A DNA stretch of 55,793 bases from Sporosarcina obsidiansis (GTDB lineage Bacteria; Bacillota; Bacilli; Bacillales_A; Planococcaceae). Below the pieces are notes generated by a model. It ran no database searches. It saw nothing but the letters and a program-made list of their open reading frames with translations, and was not told the DNA's origin. Below are positions 49,928-55,793 of this stretch, piece after piece (within the stretch, counting starts at the first letter, position 1; each line of letters begins with the position of its first letter). Position numbers and translations under genes: made by a program. The DNA is taken from contig NZ_WHVW01000021.1 in the NCBI RefSeq assembly GCF_009651005.1, positions 1 through 55,793 of the forward strand, written 5' to 3'.

Positions 49928-52057
49928 TCACTGATTCCGTGAACGATACAAACCTTTCCCGAACGGCAGCCACCAATTCCATTTCCCAAACAATTTCATT
50001 AGACTGGGTACGAGCAATAGTCGAATAATTGTCGCGTCGATAGCTACGGCAATCGCAATACCGACCCCAATTTGCTTCACAGGCATGACATCCGTAAAGG
50101 CAAATGCACCAGTCAGCACGATCATAATAAGTGCAGCTGACGTAATCACTTTACTCGTCGTCGCTAACCCTTCCACCGTCGATTTATCATTATCAAATGA
50201 ATAGGAAAATTCCTCTTGCATCCGTGAAATTAAGAACACTTCGTAGTCCATACTCAACCCGAAGACTAGACTGAACACAATGACGGGAATAATCAACGCA
50301 ACTGTTCCTGGGTGCAAGCCAAAATGGCCATACTGGAAAATATATACGAGTATTCCAAACGTAGCTGACAGACCTAGGATATTCATCAGGATCGCTTTGA
50401 TCGGAATGATCAAGGAGCGGAAAGCGATCATTAGAATGAAAAATGTAGAGACGACAATGATCAACAAGACATAGACGATATGATCGGCAATCTCATCAAA
50501 AATCTCCTGATTGAAACGTGGTTCACCGCCGATTAATAAATTCCAGTCCGTTTTTTTAGCCGACCAATCCCGGACCCAATCTTGTGCTTCATTGGAACTG
50601 CCTGCTGCCCGTAATGTAACGGGAACGAGCAATTTCTCACCATCCGTAAAATTCTCTATCAGGGGACTCAACTGCTCTTCCATACCCGGTGCCAACATCG
50701 ATTGTTCCCATTGATCAGGCGTATCGATGCTGCTTTCTGTGAAAATGGTAGATACGTTGTTCACAAGTGGGTCTTTCGTTAATTGGTCTTCAAGCCGTTT
50801 CATTTCTTTTAGTCCATCGGCATCTTTCCAACCGTCTGAACGTTCAGCCAACAAGAAGACCGTGCTTTCATTATCCAAACTAAACGTTTCCTGCATCTTT
50901 TCGAAAGCAAGTCGCGTATCAAATGTTTCAGGCAACGAATCGATCTGTGGAATGGTCAACTCCATATTTTTTACTGGTATAAGTGCAACTGCCAATAAAA
51001 TAAAGGCGATTAGCGCGATCGAAATAGGTCGTTTAATCACCGCATTGGCAAACTTCCGCCACCCATTTGCTTCTTCACCTCGATCCTTCAACAATCTACC
51101 TTTATGGATGCGTTCACCAAGCAGTAGCAGCACAGAAGGTAGTAAAGTTAAAGAGGAAATGACCGCCATACCGACAACAATCATACCGCCGAGTGCAATG
51201 TTTTCGAAAATATCGACTTGGATCAGCAACATTGCGCCGAGCCCAATGAACACACAGACAGCGGAAAAGATGATTGAACGTCCCGCCGTGCGGATGGTCA
51301 TCATGACGGACTCTTCCGTACTCCGATTCTTCAGTTCTTCTCGATAGCGGCTAATGAACAGCAACGCAAAATCAATACTGAGCGCCAATCCGAGCATCGG
51401 TACAATATTTAGTACGAAAATAGATAAATCCACTTGATTGCCAAGTAATGTGAGTACGCCAAGTGAAGAAACTACTGTGCCGATACCGACCAACAAAGGA
51501 ACGATAGAAGCAACAAGCGTGCCAAACGCGAACAGCAGAACAATAATGGCAATTGGCAAACCGATCGCTTCTGCAGTCATCAAGTCGCGCTGGCTCGCTT
51601 TATTGACGTCGTGTTCAAATGCGCCTCCACCAGTCAACGTAATCCCGCTTTCGTTATCGAGAGAAGCGCGAATGTCGTCTACCACTTGTGGCATATCCTC
51701 TGGTTCTTCAGTAAATTGCAGCATTGCATAGGAAAAGTCGTCCGTATACTGATCCTTTTCCGTCAAGGGAGACACAATTTCTGAAGTGATACCAAGTGAA
51801 TCCAATGAGGAGAGTGTCGATTCAATTTGATCGTCCGTCTTCTCGTCAAACACTACAAATAACGTCTCCGCAGGCAAGCCGAAGTCCTCTGACACAATTT
51901 TCATGACTTTCTCATGTTCACCATCTACTCGAAATCCATCACCTGCTAATAAACCTGGCAACTGAATCGCGAAGTAGGTCATCACGCCGAACAGCAAAAT
52001 CCAAAAAGCTAGCAACCATTTATAGGACGTTGTCACAAACTTAGCAAATCTATGCAA
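49928..52057 (-). CDS. MMPL/RND-family membrane transporter
   Basis: TTG 52057, 7 nt after AGGAGG, gives 709 aa and a sensible first membrane helix; the longer frame to 52189 lacks a ribosome site. The protein has two six-helix halves, each with a large extracellular loop (about 35-165 and 380-525), as in YdfJ/MmpL transporters. Family motifs are AEAIGLPIAIIVLLFAFG, MLGLALSIDFALLFISRYRE, and FGLSMDYEVFLISRMQEE (Asp-Tyr proton-relay region). Such proteins export lipids, surfactants or drugs; the substrate here is unknown. Confidence 0.9.
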   Translation of the reverse strand: MHRFAKFVTTSYKWLLAFWILLFGVMTYFAIQLPGLLAGDGFRVDGEHEKVMKIVSEDFGLPAETLFVVFDEKTDDQIESTLSSLDSLGITSEIVSPLTEKDQYTDDFSYAMLQFTEEPEDMPQVVDDIRASLDNESGITLTGGGAFEHDVNKASQRDLMTAEAIGLPIAIIVLLFAFGTLVASIVPLLVGIGTVVSSLGVLTLLGNQVDLSIFVLNIVPMLGLALSIDFALLFISRYREELKNRSTEESVMMTIRTAGRSIIFSAVCVFIGLGAMLLIQVDIFENIALGGMIVVGMAVISSLTLLPSVLLLLGERIHKGRLLKDRGEEANGWRKFANAVIKRPISIALIAFILLAVALIPVKNMELTIPQIDSLPETFDTRLAFEKMQETFSLDNESTVFLLAERSDGWKDADGLKEMKRLEDQLTKDPLVNNVSTIFTESSIDTPDQWEQSMLAPGMEEQLSPLIENFTDGEKLLVPVTLRAAGSSNEAQDWVRDWSAKKTDWNLLIGGEPRFNQEIFDEIADHIVYVLLIIVVSTFFILMIAFRSLIIPIKAILMNILGLSATFGILVYIFQYGHFGLHPGTVALIIPVIVFSLVFGLSMDYEVFLISRMQEEFSYSFDNDKSTVEGLATTSKVITSAALIMIVLTGAFAFTDVMPVKQIGVGIAIAVAIDATIIRLLLVPSLMKLFGKWNWWLPFGKGLYRSRNQ

Positions 52058-52179
52058 TCCAATTCCTCCTGTCTTGTATGTCGATATATGTATAAAATTC
52101 AGGGTTACCGTAGTAGTGGTATGTTTATCATAACGAAGAATTAGATAGATGTCTTGCTGGAATTGGTGAAAAAGGCATA

Positions 52180-52209
52180 AAAAAACCACTTCCTAAAAGG
52201 AAGTGGTTT
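52180..52209 (-). terminator. Terminator of the cold-shock gene
   Basis: On the minus strand AAACCACTTCCT and AGGAAGTGGTTT form a stem followed by TTTT. Confidence 0.85.
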
Positions 52210-52220
52210 GTAAGGTTAAA

Positions 52221-52421
52221 TTAGTTTTTAGTAACGTTAGTTGCTTGAAGTCCGCGTTGTCCTTGTTCGATTTCGAAAGACACGTCTTGACCTTCTTCAA
52301 GAGTTTTGAACCCGTCGCCTTGGATAGCGGAGAAGTGTACGAATACATCGTCGCCATCTTCACGTTCGATGAAGCCATAACCTTTTTCTGCGTTAAACCA
52401 TTTTACTTTACCTTGTTCCAT
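52221..52421 (-). CDS. csp: Cold-shock protein (CspA/CspB family)
   Basis: ATG 52421 after GAGGAGGAAAC gives the standard 66-aa protein [23 protein letters not shown]-binding motifs RNP1 (KGYGFI) and RNP2 (VFVHF) are present. Csp proteins melt RNA secondary structure at low temperature. The 5' leader is AT-rich and about 150 nt may be transcribed, as often seen for csp genes. Confidence 0.96.
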   Translation of the reverse strand: MEQGKVKWFNAEKGYGFIEREDGDDVFVHFSAIQGDGFKTLEEGQDVSFEIEQGQRGLQATNVTKN

Positions 52422-52586
52422 GTTTGTTTCCTCCTCGTGCACACTCGTGTACACATTGTATTACTATCCTTGCTCAATTCTTGAAAACGGTCGAGATAAA
52501 ATCGTAGACCAACGTCGAACAAAAATAATTCTTCTTTATCATAACAGGAAATATCATACATTGCAAGATAAAAGATTACATGAAAT

Positions 52587-52611
52587 GAGCCAGCGTCTAA
52601 ACGCTAGCTCA
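52587..52611 (-). terminator. Hairpin after the Pit phosphate transporter gene
   Basis: GAGCCAGCGT and ACGCTAGCTC pair, with ATTTCAT after it on the minus strand; a weak T-run, so a modest terminator call. Confidence 0.55.
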
Positions 52612-52612
52612 T

Positions 52613-53623
52613 TCACATAATAAACTTCATCAGTTGGTGAAGTATTTGATAAACAATCGCTGCAACCAGTGCAGAAATCGGCATCGTAATGACCCATGTC
52701 AACACAATTTTCTGAGCCACGCCCCATTTCACGCCTTTTAATCGCTGTGCAGATCCGACCCCCATAATGGATGACGAGATGACATGCGTTGTACTGACAG
52801 GTAAATGAAGGAGTGTTGCACTAAAAATGATGGCAGCAGAGTTCAAGTCTGCCGCAATACCATGGATTGGACGAATCTTCATTATTTTTCCGCCAACGGT
52901 CTTAATGATCTTATAACCACCTATTGATGTTCCAATTCCCATCGCAGTGGCGGCCGCAATCCGTACCCAAAGTTGAATATCATCGGAGGTCTGCAAATTT
53001 GCCGCAATAAGAGCCATCGTAATAATCCCCATCGCTTTTTGCGCATCATTTGTCCCGTGGGTAAATGATTGAATCGCAGCAGTTCCAATTTGCATGTATC
53101 GAATCCGTTTATTCGCCTTGAACAAATTACGATTCTTTAATACCGCTCTCAGCAGGGTCATTACAATAAAACCTCCGACCAACGCAATAATCGGTGAAAG
53201 AATGAGCGCTTGAATAATCTTGATAAAACCGCTGTAATTCAGAATACCAAAACCAGCAGCGGAAATAGCAGCGCCTGCAATAGAACCGATCAAGGCATGA
53301 GAAGAACTGGAAGGAATGCCGAAATACCAAGTCACCAAGTTCCAGATGATAGCGGAAACGAGTGCAGCCAGAATCACAAGCGAACCGTTTTCTAATAAAA
53401 AAGGATCGACAATATCTTTCGTAATGGTTTTGGCCACGCCAGTGAATGTCAGTGCCCCCACGAAGTTCATCGTAGCCGCCATCATGATCGCGGTACGGGG
53501 CTTCAACGCCCGAGTGGACACGGATGTAGCAATCGCGTTGGCTGTGTCGTGAAAACCATTAATGAAGTCGAATGCCAAGGCAAATACAACGACGAGAATG
53601 GTCAATATGAGAATGATGTCCAT
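52613..53623 (-). CDS. pit: Pit-family inorganic phosphate transporter
   Basis: ATG 53623 (336 aa) is preferred over the adjacent TTG at 53626; GAGGAG lies 9 nt upstream. The PiT family signature occurs twice: FDFINGFHDTANAIATSV (about 17-34) and FTHGTNDAQKAMGI (about 193). GIPSSSSHALIGSIAGAAI and LPVSTTHVISSSIMGVG are the paired cation/phosphate-site segments. About ten membrane segments. It is downstream of a DUF47 gene by 13 bp, the usual Pit-accessory pairing. Confidence 0.95.
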   Translation of the reverse strand: MDIILILTILVVVFALAFDFINGFHDTANAIATSVSTRALKPRTAIMMAATMNFVGALTFTGVAKTITKDIVDPFLLENGSLVILAALVSAIIWNLVTWYFGIPSSSSHALIGSIAGAAISAAGFGILNYSGFIKIIQALILSPIIALVGGFIVMTLLRAVLKNRNLFKANKRIRYMQIGTAAIQSFTHGTNDAQKAMGIITMALIAANLQTSDDIQLWVRIAAATAMGIGTSIGGYKIIKTVGGKIMKIRPIHGIAADLNSAAIIFSATLLHLPVSTTHVISSSIMGVGSAQRLKGVKWGVAQKIVLTWVITMPISALVAAIVYQILHQLMKFIM

Positions 53624-53636
53624 CAATTGTTACTCC

Positions 53637-54257
53637 TCACGCGTTACGCATTATGATTGTTTCAATGGTATTGGCCACATCTTGGCAATGATCTGCGATA
53701 TCTTCTAGCAATTCATACAGATCTTTAAACTGAATAATGCGGATCGGGTCTTTTTCTCGAATGAACAATTGCTTGATCGACGTCCGAAGTACCTCATCAC
53801 AAATCCGTTCATGCTCCTTAATTTGCACGGCATGTGTTCGCATTTCAACTAGCTTTTTCTTCGTCAGCAACTCCATCGCCTTAACGATTTCGTCCGTACT
53901 CTTGACAATGTTGAGCATGAATTTCTGCATGTATTCATCCACTTCAATAAGAGAAAACATTTCAAGGTTTCCAAGGAAATGCTCAATCCCATCTAAAATA
54001 TCATCCATTTTGATGGCGAGCTGTAATATATCTTCTCGTTCAATAGGTGTCATGAACGATGTGTTTAATTTCGTGATCAATTCATGAATTAGCGTGTCAC
54101 CCGCGGTCTCATAGGCTTTCATTTGAATACTGACTTCTTTTAAATCAGCAATTGTGTGCACCTTGAAGTCATCCGCATAATGTAAGGCTTCCTGAACATG
54201 CTTTGCAATGTCCAATAAAGCTGTAAAAAATGGATCGGGTTTGCGTGGGCTTAACAT
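53637..54257 (-). CDS. DUF47/PhoU-like Pit accessory protein
   Basis: ATG 54257 follows TGGAGGAAC by 5 nt, giving 206 aa beginning MLSPRKPDPFFTALLD. The helical protein is of the DUF47/YkaA type, related to PhoU, with acidic metal-binding motifs ETAGDTLIHELITKLN, EREDILQLAIKMDDILDGIE and KEHERICDEVLR. These proteins accompany and control Pit transporters. It is first in the two-gene operon. Confidence 0.92.
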   Translation of the reverse strand: MLSPRKPDPFFTALLDIAKHVQEALHYADDFKVHTIADLKEVSIQMKAYETAGDTLIHELITKLNTSFMTPIEREDILQLAIKMDDILDGIEHFLGNLEMFSLIEVDEYMQKFMLNIVKSTDEIVKAMELLTKKKLVEMRTHAVQIKEHERICDEVLRTSIKQLFIREKDPIRIIQFKDLYELLEDIADHCQDVANTIETIIMRNA

Positions 54258-54376
54258 GTAATGTTCCTCCATCCAATGTTGGATTTGATAGTTTACTTAT
54301 CATACCAAAAGTTTTATATAAAAAGATAGCGAATTGTGTAGGATTTTGGTGATTTTTGCGCAGAACTTCAGAAAAT

Positions 54377-54421
54377 CTTAAGAAACATCCTTATGATTCC
54401 TTAAGAAGCGATTTATATACT
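54377..54421 (+). promoter_or_regulatory. Promoter of the MacB-type exporter with CTTAAGA motifs
   Basis: CTTAAGA (54377), CATCCTTATGATTC (54386-54399) and CTTAAGAAG (54400) precede a TATACT -10 at 54416. The last TTAAGA is 15 bp before the -10, as at 12681/12696 before the VanR-like operon, and the middle segment is closely similar too. Confidence 0.55.
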
Positions 54422-54450
54422 GAAAGTAGCAAAGTCAATAGGAGGAAACG

Positions 54451-55152
54451 ATGTTGATTACTGTAGAAAATATAAATCATTCATTTGCGATCGGAAGAAA
54501 AGGTAAAGAAACGCATGTGCCCGTGTTGAAGCGTATTTCATTTTCGATACGGCAAGGAGAAATCGTCTCGATTGTCGGAAGAAGTGGCTCTGGCAAGTCA
54601 ACGCTACTTCATATATTGGCGGGGTTTTTAAAGCCGGACAGCGGAGAAATCGTCGTGAAGGATACAGTTACTTCGACGTTTACGGAACAGCAAAGTGCCC
54701 AGTTCCGGCTGGAGAATTTCGGCTTCATTTTTCAAAACTTTCAGCTCATGCCTGGTTTGACGGCATTCGAAAATGTAGAATTGCCCCTTAAGTTAAAAGG
54801 GATGAACCGCCACCAGCGAAAAGACAAGGTCAAGCAGCTAATGAAACATGTCGGCCTTCATTCCGTGCAAGATCATTATCCAAATGAATTATCAGGAGGC
54901 CAACAGCAGCGAGTGAGTATTGCTCGGGCGTTAATCACCGATCCACCGATCATTTTTGCGGACGAACCGACCGGTAGCTTGGATTCGGAGACCGAACAGG
55001 AAGTATTACAGCTCATTCAAACGCTCAATGACACACTCGGCATCACGTTTGTCATCATTACACACGATGATGAAGTCGCACGAACAGCTAGTCGGATGTA
55101 TCGGATGCACGACGGGATCTTGACGGAAGAAGGTGTGCCCAATGCAGTTTAA
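54451..55152 (+). CDS. MacB-type ABC exporter ATP-binding protein
   Basis: The 233-aa ATPase has Walker A GRSGSGKSTLLH (about 47), Q-loop FIFQNFQLMPG, signature ELSGGQQQRVSIARAL (about 149), Walker B IIFADEPTGSLDSE (about 172) and switch IITHDDEVA. This is the MacB/BceA/YknY group. The ATG follows AGGAGGAAAC. It overlaps the permease gene by 11 nt. Its promoter shares motifs with the VanR-like operon at 12.7 kb, consistent with peptide-antibiotic or envelope-stress export. Confidence 0.93.
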   Translation: MLITVENINHSFAIGRKGKETHVPVLKRISFSIRQGEIVSIVGRSGSGKSTLLHILAGFLKPDSGEIVVKDTVTSTFTEQQSAQFRLENFGFIFQNFQLMPGLTAFENVELPLKLKGMNRHQRKDKVKQLMKHVGLHSVQDHYPNELSGGQQQRVSIARALITDPPIIFADEPTGSLDSETEQEVLQLIQTLNDTLGITFVIITHDDEVARTASRMYRMHDGILTEEGVPNAV

Positions 55153-55793
55153 AGATCAGATCGATTTTATTCGTCAACATATTAAGAAGAATAAACTACG
55201 TGTTTTCATGACCGTTCTCGCTGCTACGATGGGGACTGCGTTTCTCATCGTTCTGGCATCTGTCGGATTCGGGATTCACGATACGCTGCGTAATGAAATG
55301 CTGGATAATCGCCTGGTTACGCAAATTGAGGTGTATTCTGGAGATGTAGATGCTAAGAAAGCGGAAGAGATGAAAGGAATGGACCATGTCAAAGCTGTCG
55401 TCATGCATCAGGGAGCGAATGCGCTACAGCGAGCGTCTCTTGAACAGTATTCATCGTATGGAAATTTGCTCGTAACGGATTTCGAAGAAGAGGCGAAAGT
55501 CGGTTTCGCTTTAGAAGAAGGACGACTACCGAAACATGCTCATGAAGTCATAGTGGGGAATGGATTCGCTGAAAGTTTGATTGATGAACAGGCGGCTGAG
55601 AAACTAGCTGCAGCGGTTCCCGCAGATTCACAGGAAGAGCCAGAAATTCCTTCTTACAAAGGGGAGTTAATAGGCAAGAAAATTACTTATCAGCTTGGAG
55701 ATTACAGCAATGGAGAGTTTTATGATGATAAAACCGAGTTGACCATTGTCGGTATAGCCAAAAAACCGTCTAAAGACTGGGTGGTGGACAATA
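55142..55793 (+). CDS. MacB-type ABC exporter permease (partial, runs off window)
   Basis: A frame opens at ATG 55142, overlapping the ATPase gene by 11 nt, and stays open to the window end (217 codons seen). It has a basic N-terminus (MQFKDQIDFIRQHIKKNKLR), a membrane helix (about 20-45, MTVLAATMGTAFLIVLASVG), and the start of a MacB-like periplasmic-type extracellular domain with DNRLVTQIEVYSGD and EEGRLPKHAHEVIVGNG. The C-terminal helices lie outside the window. Confidence 0.88.
   Translation, partial: MQFKDQIDFIRQHIKKNKLRVFMTVLAATMGTAFLIVLASVGFGIHDTLRNEMLDNRLVTQIEVYSGDVDAKKAEEMKGMDHVKAVVMHQGANALQRASLEQYSSYGNLLVTDFEEEAKVGFALEEGRLPKHAHEVIVGNGFAESLIDEQAAEKLAAAVPADSQEEPEIPSYKGELIGKKITYQLGDYSNGEFYDDKTELTIVGIAKKPSKDWVVDN

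Overview
The window looks like a chromosomal segment of a low-GC Gram-positive endospore-former relative, most likely a Sporosarcina/Planococcaceae-type Bacillota. The reasons are strong AGGAGG ribosome sites, frequent TTG/GTG starts, Bacillus-type riboswitches, SLH-anchored surface protein, a LiaFSR/PspA envelope-stress locus, HemAT, ectoine synthesis and sigB- and ECF-type promoters. The genus is an inference from gene content. I see no transposase, integrase, tRNA, rRNA or CRISPR. All genes look intact except the last permease, which is cut by the window edge.

Layout. 0.3-2.5 kb: BCCT osmolyte transporter and QueT queuosine-precursor transporter, both on the minus strand. 3.1-11.6 kb: a cobalamin riboswitch followed by six co-directional genes. 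They encode a secreted alpha-barrel protein, an SLH-anchored DUF4430 plus alpha-barrel protein, a DUF4430 lipoprotein, EcfT, a fused EcfA-EcfA' ATPase and an ECF S component. I read this as a surface cobalamin capture and import system whose extracellular parts mimic the two-domain layout of animal intrinsic factor/transcobalamin. 11.6-16.3 kb: a duplicated-domain secreted protein, a VanR-like response regulator with a multi-pass sensor kinase, and small hydrophilic proteins. 16.4-20.6 kb: DinB protein and a liaI/pspA/liaF/liaS/liaR-like envelope-stress cluster. 20.8-21.0 kb: a cluster of DnaA boxes overlapping an ECF-type promoter for uppP. 22-30 kb: YhfI-like hydrolase, PhzF protein, rRNA methyltransferase, DUF2207 protein and a photolyase, with two tandem arrays of a 120-bp hairpin repeat. 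30-35.8 kb: a CarH/LitR-like B12-binding MerR regulator, HemAT oxygen sensor, an FtsX-type ABC exporter and a Ca2+/H+ or Na+ antiporter. 36.5-39.3 kb: a TPP-riboswitch thiazole operon. 39.4-42.3 kb: an Fnr-type regulator, a CPG-motif P-type ATPase and an HMA protein under a predicted Fnr box. 42.4-46.8 kb: purC, ectABC behind a long structured leader, and sodC. 46.8-55.8 kb: small envelope proteins, a CAP-domain protein, MMPL transporter, cold-shock protein, Pit phosphate transporter with its DUF47 partner, and a MacB-type ABC exporter.

Themes. Osmotic and general stress: sigB-like promoters sit before the BCCT transporter, a small hydrophilic protein gene and the ect genes. Cobalamin: the riboswitch operon and the CarH-like photoregulator next to a photolyase. 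Envelope stress: LiaFSR, UppP, and a two-component system whose promoter shares an extended motif, with identical spacing to the -10 box, with the MacB-type exporter 42 kb away.

The most unusual structural signal is a set of four intergenic arrays with an exact or near-exact 21-bp period. Each has an 11-nt conserved core and a roughly 10-nt variable spacer, and each lies immediately downstream of a gene 3' end in the same orientation as that gene.
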